Shown in pieces: positions 46,707-54,295 of a stretch of DNA of 64,000 bases. A program made the translations under genes and the position numbers. The DNA is taken from positions 1 through 64,000 of the forward strand of contig NZ_PQIG01000093.1 of assembly GCF_012349115.1 (NCBI RefSeq), read 5' to 3'. The stretch comes from Rhizobium ruizarguesonis (GTDB lineage: Bacteria > Pseudomonadota > Alphaproteobacteria > Rhizobiales > Rhizobiaceae). A model generated the notes under the pieces. That model ran no database searches and had not been told where the DNA came from. It saw only the letters and a list, made by a program, of their open reading frames with translations. The number at the start of each line of letters is the position of its first letter. The stretch's first letter is position 1.

Positions 46707-47498
46707 TCAGAGCGTGTCGATCAGTCCTCCGTCCACACGCATCGAAGCGCCGGTCGTTGCGGATGCCAAAGGTGAGGCCAGATAGGTGACGAGATTGGCG
46801 ACTTCCTCGACGCTCGCAGCTCGTTGGATGATCGAACCGCTGCGGTGCTTCTTGACGAAGTCCGCCGCGACCTCCTCGATCGGCTTTCCCGTCTTCGCCC
46901 GCTCATCGGCGAGCATCGCCTCGACACCTTCGGACAGCGTGGGGCCGGGGAGGACGGAGTTCACCGTGACGCCCGTGCCAGCCATGCGCTTGGCAAGGCC
47001 GCGGGCAACCGCGATGTCTGCCGTCTTGCTGACGCCGTAGTGGATCATCTCGACCGGAATGTTGAAGCCGGATTCCGACGCGATGAAGATAACGCGGCCC
47101 CAGTCGAGTTTCTGCATGCCGGGAAGATATGCGCGCGACAGCCTGACGGCGGACATGACGTTCACCTGCCAGTGGCGGTCCCACACTTCGTCGTCCGCCT
47201 CGAAGAAGTCGAGGGGCTGAAAGATGCCCGCGTTGTTGATGAGGATGTCTACATGAGGAACTTTGGCGACGAGAGCGTCACATCCTTCAGCGGTTGCGAG
47301 ATCGGCTGCCACGGCGGCTACGCTTCCCTTGGCACCTTCGCCTTTCAGGCGATCGGCCGCCTTCGCGGTCTTTTCTTCGGACCGGCCGTTGACCACCACG
47401 TTCGCGCCCGCCCTCGCGAGCTGGCGGACGATCGCGTAGCCAATGCCTTCGGTGGATCCGGTAACTAGAGCGGTCTTGCCTGTGAGGTCGATCTGCAT
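46707..47498 (-). CDS. Short-chain dehydrogenase/reductase
   Basis: 263 aa from ATG 47498 (AGGAG upstream), chosen over 47525. The NAD(P) motif is TGSTEGIG, then NNAG. The active site shows Ser in FIASESG and YGVSK as the Tyr-x-x-x-Lys pair. The C-terminus DGGLIDTL is typical. Substrate unknown. Downstream of, and in the same direction as, an AraC regulator gene that may control it. Confidence 0.87.
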   Translation of the reverse strand: MQIDLTGKTALVTGSTEGIGYAIVRQLARAGANVVVNGRSEEKTAKAADRLKGEGAKGSVAAVAADLATAEGCDALVAKVPHVDILINNAGIFQPLDFFEADDEVWDRHWQVNVMSAVRLSRAYLPGMQKLDWGRVIFIASESGFNIPVEMIHYGVSKTADIAVARGLAKRMAGTGVTVNSVLPGPTLSEGVEAMLADERAKTGKPIEEVAADFVKKHRSGSIIQRAASVEEVANLVTYLASPLASATTGASMRVDGGLIDTL

Positions 47499-47774
47499 CT
47501 GCTGCTCCTGTTGAGGCTCGATCACGGAACCTATGGATTGGCGACCGGTCTCGCAACAGGCAAATATCCGAGGCGGTTTGCATCGTCACACCCCGGCGGG
47601 TGCCCGCGGCCCTTGAATCGGCCTGCAAGCACCAAGACGCCGACCAAGTGGGGATCTAAGCAAGGATTTTGTTTGTGACTTAGCGGACCGAACAGGGCGC
47701 AAGCTGGATTGTTCTGCCTTCTGCTCTGGCCGGATAGCTGTAATCCCCGGGCCGACGGGTCGGTTTCAAATGGA

Positions 47775-48677
47775 CTACACGTTACGCCGCCAATTGCCAG
47801 GCGTTGCGCCAACGACACTTGCGAAAACCCTTGTGAAATGACTTTGATCGGCGAAGCCGCAGGCGATGGCGACTTCGGCGAGCGGAGCATTTGAGGTGCG
47901 CAGCAGTGCACGGGCGCGGTCTATTCGTTGGCTGAGAAGCCATTGATAAGGCGTCATGCCCGTCGTCTCGCGAAAGGCGCGAATGAAGTAGCCGCGAGAC
48001 AGATTGCAGGCCTGCGCCACTTGCTCGATCGAGATGTCGCCTTCAAGGTTTTCGAGAAGCAGACCTTTCGCCAGATGCTCGTGCGACCGCGACAGGCTTC
48101 GTGATCTGTTGGGGGTTGCAACGGATCGGCCGCCATAGCGTTGAACCAGGTAAGTCCCGATGGCTGTGGTCATCTGGTCGATGAACAGCGCGCTTGCCTC
48201 CTCCGGTTTTTCGAGCGCCGGGATCAGCGCCCGAGCGAGGTTGGCAAGCACGATGTCTTTCGAGGCGGTTTCGGCTGCAAGCGAGGTGATGCCCGAAAGT
48301 TCCGCACCATCGGCAATCCTGGTGAGAGCCGCAGGCGAGATTTCGAACAGGAGAAAATCGAAAGAACCGCTGAGATCTGCTTTGTAGGCCTCGGACAGAT
48401 CGCGAATGTAGATCGAGTTCTCCGCAAAGTCGTGGGTCGTCACATGATGTTGGTGATGGATGCGCCGCGTGTGACCGCCGATCGAAGAGACACCGACAAC
48501 GAACCCTCGGTCGCTAGCCGATGTCATGACCTGATCAAGCCGCACGACGCTCGTTCCCTTGCGAAAGACCGCAATATCAAAACCTGCCAGTGCCTGGTTG
48601 ATCGACAACTGTTTTAGAGGACATCCGAAGGTGTCGGTTGCCGTTGCGCCGAGTGATTTCACGTGACTGTCGGACAT
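47775..48677 (-). CDS. AraC-family regulator
   Basis: 300 aa from ATG 48677. The N-terminal region resembles the AraC-binding-like domain 2 (TRRIHHQHHVTTHDFAENSI). The C-terminal double helix-turn-helix contains VAQACNLSRGYFIRAFRETT and VAIACGFADQSHFTRVFASV. Divergent from another AraC gene, 205 bp apart. It probably controls the SDR just downstream (277 bp) or the neighbouring operons. Confidence 0.87.
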   Translation of the reverse strand: MSDSHVKSLGATATDTFGCPLKQLSINQALAGFDIAVFRKGTSVVRLDQVMTSASDRGFVVGVSSIGGHTRRIHHQHHVTTHDFAENSIYIRDLSEAYKADLSGSFDFLLFEISPAALTRIADGAELSGITSLAAETASKDIVLANLARALIPALEKPEEASALFIDQMTTAIGTYLVQRYGGRSVATPNRSRSLSRSHEHLAKGLLLENLEGDISIEQVAQACNLSRGYFIRAFRETTGMTPYQWLLSQRIDRARALLRTSNAPLAEVAIACGFADQSHFTRVFASVVGATPGNWRRNV

Positions 48678-48882
48678 AGGAACCAAGACGCCCAGCTTTC
48701 GTTTTTGGAAGACCAATCTCGCGGCTCAGCCCTTCAGCCCAGCCTTCTGGAAATTCGCCGAATCTCGTCGACGAGGATGCTTTTGTGCAAGATAGATGCT
48801 TTGAAGATGTATAGGAACTCTCAAATCGTGGCATCGCAACGGTCGGGCTATACCGTTCCCAGCCCGGAGGATCGAGACACAT

Positions 48883-49788
48883 TTGAGTGAAGCGTTGGCG
48901 GTCAGCGACAGGATTGCAACATGTTTTGGCATCGGTGCAGCGAGGGCCTTGGTCATCAGGCCTCTTCGCGAGGCGAAGCTCTCTGTCGTTCATCTTGACC
49001 ACGTTTATGGAGATGCGGAGCATCCGGTCTTCCTCCCGGCCGATGATGCCTTCCTGCTCATGCTCTATCTCGTCGATGTCGATCATCGCGACATCCGTCC
49101 GGACCAGACCGTCGCACCCTTGAAGACCTATCCCAAAGGTTCTGTCTGTCTCATCAGTCTGAGGCACGGCGCCGCAATCTCGATTGGCGGTCATTTCGAA
49201 GCACTTGCCTTTCATATCCCGAGCTCGCACTTTGCCGAACTCGCCGAGGAGGCAGGCGAACCGCGCGTCGATGACCTTGCGACCTGCCGAGGAATTGACG
49301 ATCAGGTGATCCGCAATATTGGTGGAGCACTGATGCCGATGTTCGACATGCCGGACGAAGTCAGGGATCAGCTGCTTCCCCATATAGGGCTGGCGTTAAA
49401 CGCCCATCTCGCGCATCGTTACGGACGCTCACCCGCACAGCGACTGTCGGCCAGCGGTCGGCTGTCTCCCATGCAGGAAAAGCGCATAAAGACGTACATG
49501 GCCGCAAACCTGTCGGCCAACATGACCGTCGATCAGATTGCCGAGGCCACCGGTTTTTCAGTGGATGAGCTGCGTTCAGGCTTCTTGAATACAACCGGGC
49601 AGTCTGTCGCCGAATGGATGTCGGCGTACCGGATGACCAGGGCCCAAGCACAGCTGAGCAGAACCGGTGATCCTATCGCGCAGGTGGCTGCGACGTGCGG
49701 TTTTGCTGATGAGGACACGTTCATCGACGCCTTCTCGAAGACTGTGGGAGTGGCTCCGGCGGAGTGGCGCTCACGCAATCGGCACTAG
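48883..49788 (+). CDS. AraC-family regulator
   Basis: 301 aa from TTG 48883. N-terminal sensing region (VYGDAEHPVFLPADDAFLLM), C-terminal helix-turn-helix pair (IAEATGFSVDELRSGFLNTT; VAATCGFADEDTFIDAFSKT). The first helix-turn-helix is less canonical than in its divergent neighbour. Convergent with the alpha/beta hydrolase gene. Effector unknown. Confidence 0.85.
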   Translation: MSEALAVSDRIATCFGIGAARALVIRPLREAKLSVVHLDHVYGDAEHPVFLPADDAFLLMLYLVDVDHRDIRPDQTVAPLKTYPKGSVCLISLRHGAAISIGGHFEALAFHIPSSHFAELAEEAGEPRVDDLATCRGIDDQVIRNIGGALMPMFDMPDEVRDQLLPHIGLALNAHLAHRYGRSPAQRLSASGRLSPMQEKRIKTYMAANLSANMTVDQIAEATGFSVDELRSGFLNTTGQSVAEWMSAYRMTRAQAQLSRTGDPIAQVAATCGFADEDTFIDAFSKTVGVAPAEWRSRNRH

Positions 49789-49937
49789 GAGAGTTGAAGC
49801 TGGAGCCGCGCTGCACCGCGATCTTTCCCCTGATCTCGGTTTCAAGGAAAGGCGCCGAGAACGTCTTGGTGAAAACAGCTTCAGACGCGTTGTGCGCGGT
49901 CCGGATGCGGCACTAAAGCCCCACCCGGACGGACCAA

Positions 49938-50774
49938 TCAGGCTTCGACGAACGCCAGGAGATCGGCGTTCAGGACATCGGCATGGGTGGTCAGCATGCC
50001 GTGCGGATAGCCCTTGTAGACTTTCAAAGTGCCATTCTGCACCAGCGTTGCGGACAACCGGCCGGCATTGTCGATCGGCACGACCTGATCGTCGTCGCCG
50101 TGCATGACGAGGGTCGGAACGGTGATCGCCTTCAGGTCTTGGGTCTGGTCGGTCTCGGAGAAGGCCTTGATCCCATCGTAATGGGCCTTGGCGCTGCCCA
50201 TCATTCCCTGTCGCCACCAATTCTGGATGACGCCTGGATAGACCTTCGCGTCGGAGCGGTTGAAGCCATAGAACGGACCGGTGGGGAAGTCGATGAACAG
50301 CTGCGCGCGGTTATCGGCGACGCCCTTGCGGATGCCGTCGAAGACTTCCATCGGCAAGCCGCCCGGATTTGTCTCGGTCTTCAGCATCAACGGCGGAACG
50401 GCGGAAACCAGAACGGCCTTGGCAACGCGCCCGGCCGGCTGGCCGTATTTTGCGACGTAGCGGGCGACTTCTCCCCCGCCGGTCGAATGGCCGATATGAA
50501 CGGCATTCTTCAGATCGAGCGCTTCGACGACAGCGAAGGCGTCGGCGGCATAGTGGTCCATGTCGTGTCCGTCGGAAACCTGTGCCGAGCGGCCGTGACC
50601 ACGACGGTCGTGGGCGACCACGCGATAACCCTTCGACAGGAAGAACAGCATCTGTGCGTCCCAATCGTCCGACGAGAGCGGCCAGCCATGGTGGAAGACG
50701 ATCGGCTGGGCATCCTTGCGCCCCCAATCCTTATAAAAGATCTCGACGCCGTCCTTGGTGGTGATGTAGCCCAT
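49938..50774 (-). CDS. Alpha/beta hydrolase, non-heme chloroperoxidase type
   Basis: 278 aa from ATG 50774 with AAGGAGA upstream. Catalytic triad visible: nucleophile Ser in GHSTGGGE, Asp in VMHGDDDQVVPI, His in YPHGMLTTHADV; oxyanion loop FHHGWPLSSDDW. This is the standard signature of cofactor-free haloperoxidase/esterases. Natural substrate unknown; esters or peracids are likely. It shares direction with the DUF1275 gene upstream, 62 bp apart, so they may be co-transcribed. Confidence 0.9.
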   Translation of the reverse strand: MGYITTKDGVEIFYKDWGRKDAQPIVFHHGWPLSSDDWDAQMLFFLSKGYRVVAHDRRGHGRSAQVSDGHDMDHYAADAFAVVEALDLKNAVHIGHSTGGGEVARYVAKYGQPAGRVAKAVLVSAVPPLMLKTETNPGGLPMEVFDGIRKGVADNRAQLFIDFPTGPFYGFNRSDAKVYPGVIQNWWRQGMMGSAKAHYDGIKAFSETDQTQDLKAITVPTLVMHGDDDQVVPIDNAGRLSATLVQNGTLKVYKGYPHGMLTTHADVLNADLLAFVEA

Positions 50775-50836
50775 TCTCTTGTCTCCTTGATTGAAGTGGG
50801 GGGTGAAAATGTTAACCGCAGATCGCGGTTGAGCAG

Positions 50837-51523
50837 TTATTTTGCGTCGCCTTCCGGTGTCTCGACCTCGGCCATCAGGGCCAGGAGACCGAGCAGCGGC
50901 GGGATCGCGAGGCACCAGATGCCAAGCCAAATGAAGGCCGTGGCGGCTGCACCGCAGCCGATGGCGAATGCGCAGACACTGGTCAGCATCTTGATCATCC
51001 GCTTCTTGGCGGCATTTTTCGCTTCCAGGCTTTCGCCGCGAATGACATCAGCCAGATCGATCATGATCTGAGTGGTGTTGCCGGTCATCATCGTCGTCGG
51101 TGGTGCCTTCGCGAGATGGATCTTGTGTGCGGCATTCTGGATCGCCATCGCGGCCACGAGCACCATGCCGGTCAAAATTGCCGGCCATCCGTCCCCCTTC
51201 GGGAAAGGACCATAGGAAACCGCAAGGGTTGCCGCTACGATCAGCAACAGGAGCTTCACCCTCATCATCGTGCTCAAAACCGGGTATTTGCGCCCGGCGA
51301 GCCAGAAGCTCGCCAGTCTGGTTACGAGAATAACGGCGCAGAAGACCGGGAGAGCGAGAAGCTTGGCGATGATCCCGGACGTGCCGAGCACAACGGCTGC
51401 GCCGAATGTCACGAAATTTCCTGTCACATGCGCCGTAAACAGTCCCTGAAGCGCCAGAAAGCCTGCTGTGTCGACGTATCCGGCATCGAAGCTCAAAACT
51501 GTTGCGAGAGAGATTTTTTTCAT
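50837..51523 (-). CDS. DUF1275 (YoaK-type) membrane protein
   Basis: 228 aa with six hydrophobic segments. Family landmarks: SFDAGYVDTAGFLALQGLFT and AHVTGNFVTFGAA at the N-terminus and MMTGNTTQIMIDLAD in the middle. Inner-membrane protein of unknown function. Upstream of and likely co-transcribed with the alpha/beta hydrolase. Confidence 0.87.
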   Translation of the reverse strand: MKKISLATVLSFDAGYVDTAGFLALQGLFTAHVTGNFVTFGAAVVLGTSGIIAKLLALPVFCAVILVTRLASFWLAGRKYPVLSTMMRVKLLLLIVAATLAVSYGPFPKGDGWPAILTGMVLVAAMAIQNAAHKIHLAKAPPTTMMTGNTTQIMIDLADVIRGESLEAKNAAKKRMIKMLTSVCAFAIGCGAAATAFIWLGIWCLAIPPLLGLLALMAEVETPEGDAK

Positions 51524-51546
51524 GTGTGCTTTTCCTTGCCGTCGCG

Positions 51547-51690
51547 TTACCAGGAGAATTTCAGCTCGGCGCCGAGATCGTTGCTATTGTGGCCGCCGGC
51601 CCGGCGGATTCGTTTCGCCAACGTGGTAGTGAACGGCCGCTAGGGCGCCCCCCGTCATGTTTGCATTGAAGGCGTAGTCCGCGCGCCTCA
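51547..51690 (-). pseudogene. C-terminal remnant of an outer-membrane beta-barrel protein
   Basis: Two frames combine to give ADYAFNANMTGGALAAVHYH, then GHNSNDLGAELKFSW-stop. Alternating residues and a terminal aromatic are the C-terminal beta-signal of alginate-export/porin-like barrels. The frames are split by an indel, and the rest of the gene is missing. Confidence 0.4.
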
Positions 51691-51856
51691 ACAGGCGCAA
51701 TCGGCCCAGACGGTGAAGGACTGCCTGACATTCGGTCCGTCGCGCGATGAAACGAAGCGCTGCAAGTCGAAGGCAAAGTCCTGGCGTCCGCAAGACGCCT
51801 TGCGGCGAGGGGTGTGAGATGTTCTGCGTCATCATGGCAGGCTCTCCAAGCGGTGG

Positions 51857-52765
51857 TCACTCTGAGACAAGTGGTGCGTGGATCTCGGCGATGTATCCGC
51901 CGGGGAACTGAACGATGGCTGCCTGACGCTTCTCCGACTTGTAGGGCTGAACCAGCACTGTCGCGCCGGAAGCGGTGGCCTTTGCGACGGTTGCATTGAG
52001 ATCCTTCACCGCATAACCGGTGGTCTCATAGCCATAAGGGTAAGGAAGGTGGCCATCGGTCACGAGGACCGACATGTTGCCGAAGTCGGACGTGATACGG
52101 ACGCGCCGGTAGGTGTCGCTCGGGCGACCGATCTCGACGCCGGGCGCCCTTCTGTCGTCGGAGACGATCTTGCCCTTTGAGAAGGTCAGAAAATCATGAA
52201 TGAAGGCGCCGACGGAATCCTTTGAGACATATATCCTGTTTTCAGGGACCGTATCGAACTTCGGATAGTCCGGCGCCTTGGTGTGCCAGTAGAGCTGCAT
52301 GTTGACGCCGCCTGGCCATTGGATGACGGCGTCGCGCCCGATCGGATCAGCGAAGGCATCGACGATGACTGAGGCTCCGGCATTTCGAGCATCGCGGATC
52401 GCCCGGTCCATGTCCGTCACGAGATATCCTGTCCGTTCCCTGCCGAAGGGATAGGGGATCGGCGTCTTGAAGCCGAAGAGCGAGACCGTGCCTGCGGGCG
52501 TTTGGATCAGTTGCGAGGTCGTGCTGCTCGGTGTCGGCGTCACCGTGGCGACGATCTGCTTGGTCGATGCACCGCCGAATGTGGCGACGAAACTCGCCGA
52601 AAAGGCATCGACGTCGGTCACCGGAACATAGACATGAGTGGTGTCGTATTGCGCGCCAACCGCCATGTTATTGCCGGCAGCCCCGGCGGCTGTAGCAGAA
52701 GAGGCCATGATCATAGCGACGGCAATGGCGACGGCGAATTTCAATCCAGCGGATGGAAAGGTCAT
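51857..52765 (-). CDS. Exported glyoxalase/VOC-fold protein
   Basis: 302 aa from ATG 52765. A signal peptide (LKFAVAIAVAMIMASSATAA) indicates export, uncommon for glyoxalase-type proteins. Two VOC halves follow: TGYLVTDMDRAIRDARNAGA with AVIQWPGGVNMQLYWH, and TGYAVKDLNATVAKATASGA with AAIVQFPGGYIAEIHAP. Terminal Glu/His residues could bind metal. A dyad identical in plan to the LysR-site near 58440 lies 80 bp upstream, linking it to that regulon. Confidence 0.8.
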   Translation of the reverse strand: MTFPSAGLKFAVAIAVAMIMASSATAAGAAGNNMAVGAQYDTTHVYVPVTDVDAFSASFVATFGGASTKQIVATVTPTPSSTTSQLIQTPAGTVSLFGFKTPIPYPFGRERTGYLVTDMDRAIRDARNAGASVIVDAFADPIGRDAVIQWPGGVNMQLYWHTKAPDYPKFDTVPENRIYVSKDSVGAFIHDFLTFSKGKIVSDDRRAPGVEIGRPSDTYRRVRITSDFGNMSVLVTDGHLPYPYGYETTGYAVKDLNATVAKATASGATVLVQPYKSEKRQAAIVQFPGGYIAEIHAPLVSE

Positions 52766-52845
52766 GGATACAATCCTCATGGTTACGTCGGGACCGGCAG
52801 GCATCTGTCTATGAAGGGATAGTGGCTCAGGCGTCAGAGGTGAAC

Positions 52846-52875
52846 AATTGCAATAATACTGCCGATTGAATTGCC
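52846..52875. promoter_or_regulatory. Predicted LysR-type operator, copy 1
   Basis: AATTGCAATAATA-N8-TGAATTGCC, containing the dyad GCAAT-N15-ATTGC. It matches 58427-58456 at 24 of 30 positions, in the same orientation relative to the minus-strand gene, 80 bp before its start codon. An extra half-site (TGCAATAATT) follows at 52881. Confidence 0.7.
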
Positions 52876-53107
52876 GGTTTTGCAATAATTGGGACACGGA
52901 AGTTTGGTCGGATACATGGCTGGTGCCGGCGATTTTGGGCCGCCATTTCCTGGAGGTCGGGTTCACGCTCGGTCTGTCGCATGACGGTCCTGTGGATCTC
53001 GCCAGCGCTGATTTCTAGATCTCAGCCCGACCGGCTTTGTTGGCCGCAAGGACGGCTCCGAAATGTCGGGATTTGATGTCATGATCCCAGGCGCCGGACG
53101 ACGCGCT

Positions 53108-53539
53108 CTATTTTCCGCTCGCGCGTTTGCGCAGGTCGACAAGCGCGACGAAGACGAAGGCACCGCTAAGACCGATGTGCTCGAAGAAGCCGTTCATGGC
53201 GGCCGAATGCTCGGGTCCGGCGGGGATCTCCCAGAACCGCAGGGCAAGGTATGTCGCCATCAAGGTGAATATCGCCAATGCAAGAGCCCCCAGCCAGCGC
53301 AAGCGCCCCGAAAGGATGAGGGCAGACATGGCGAGTTCAAAGATCGGTACCCCGACTGCAAAGAGTGGCGCCGGAGCCAGCCCGAAATGGTTCATCTCGG
53401 CGACGGCCCCCTGAAAGTCGAAAACCTTCGTCAGCGGACCCTGAATGTAGGCGGAGCAGAGCGCGAGCAATGCCAGGAAGTCGGCGCCGAAAGCCTTGCC
53501 GGCGGAGCTGCCGGTATCTTGAGTATGTATGGACGTCAT
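53108..53539 (-). CDS. DoxX-family membrane protein
   Basis: 143 aa from ATG 53539 with GAGGAT upstream. Four hydrophobic segments and the DoxX core (LRFWEIPAGPEHSAAMNGFF, a loop with conserved Glu/His). DoxX proteins such as MhqP accompany quinone- or thiol-stress enzymes. Last gene of the LysR-linked operon, 26 bp after the YcaC-like gene. Confidence 0.83.
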   Translation of the reverse strand: MTSIHTQDTGSSAGKAFGADFLALLALCSAYIQGPLTKVFDFQGAVAEMNHFGLAPAPLFAVGVPIFELAMSALILSGRLRWLGALALAIFTLMATYLALRFWEIPAGPEHSAAMNGFFEHIGLSGAFVFVALVDLRKRASGK

Positions 53540-53565
53540 TATGAGTATCCTCAAAAGACCTGTGA

Positions 53566-54192
53566 TCAGAGCGGGTGGATCATGTCGCGGGCGTAGGAAA
53601 GACCAATGCCGTAACCGCCGGCATGCGCTTCGACGATCGCTCGCGCGTCAATGTAGGTTTCTTTTCTCGTCCAATCGCGCTGAAGCTCGAGCAGGACCTG
53701 CAGCCAGGACGTCATCGTCGCACCCGCTGCCTCCATTCTGCGCAACGCAAGGTTATGGCTATCGGATGTCACGCCACCGCATGCGTCGGCGATGACGGAG
53801 ACCGCATAACCTTCGGCGAGTGCCGAAAGCACGGGGAACGAGACGCAGGCTTCGGTCAGAAGACCCGAAACAAGCAGTGTCTTGCGGCCAGTGCGTGCGA
53901 CCGCTGCCTTTGCTGCATCGTCTTCCCACAGGTTCATGTTGCGGCGCTCGATGGATGCCACCTCGGGCATGACGCTTTGAATTGCCGGCATCATGGGCCC
54001 GCTATAGACCTTCGAGGCCGACGTCGAAGCGATCACCGGGAGCTTGAATGCTTTCGCTGTCTTTGCCAGCGCGACCATGTTGCTGAGAAGGACCTGACGA
54101 TCCGTCGACCCGACGCCAAAGGCGAGACCGGCTTGCTGATCGATCATCAGCACGGCTGGCTGAGCCGGTTCAAGGAGTGGAATAGCGGACAT
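53566..54192 (-). CDS. Isochorismatase-like hydrolase (YcaC type), copy 2
   Basis: 208 aa. Cysteine-hydrolase signature: Asp in VLMIDQQAGLAFG and catalytic Cys in SGLLTEACVSFPVL, with AGATMTSWLQVLLELQRDWT near the end, as in YcaC. Related to, but clearly diverged from, the 229-aa paralogue three genes upstream. Substrate unknown; YcaC relatives are amidase/nicotinamidase-fold enzymes. Confidence 0.87.
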   Translation of the reverse strand: MSAIPLLEPAQPAVLMIDQQAGLAFGVGSTDRQVLLSNMVALAKTAKAFKLPVIASTSASKVYSGPMMPAIQSVMPEVASIERRNMNLWEDDAAKAAVARTGRKTLLVSGLLTEACVSFPVLSALAEGYAVSVIADACGGVTSDSHNLALRRMEAAGATMTSWLQVLLELQRDWTRKETYIDARAIVEAHAGGYGIGLSYARDMIHPL

Positions 54193-54295
54193 GGTTTCTC
54201 CGGGCTGCGGCCATTTTCAACTGGCCTCATCGTTCGTCGGGAAGCCCCTCTACAGGTTGTGCCGAAGAGGGAGTTCGTATTGATAGACCGCGTTC

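Noticed and set aside
49983..51071. 362-codon + strand frame across hydrolase and DUF1275 genes
   Set aside because: Crosses two convincing minus-strand genes and their spacer; no motif of its own.
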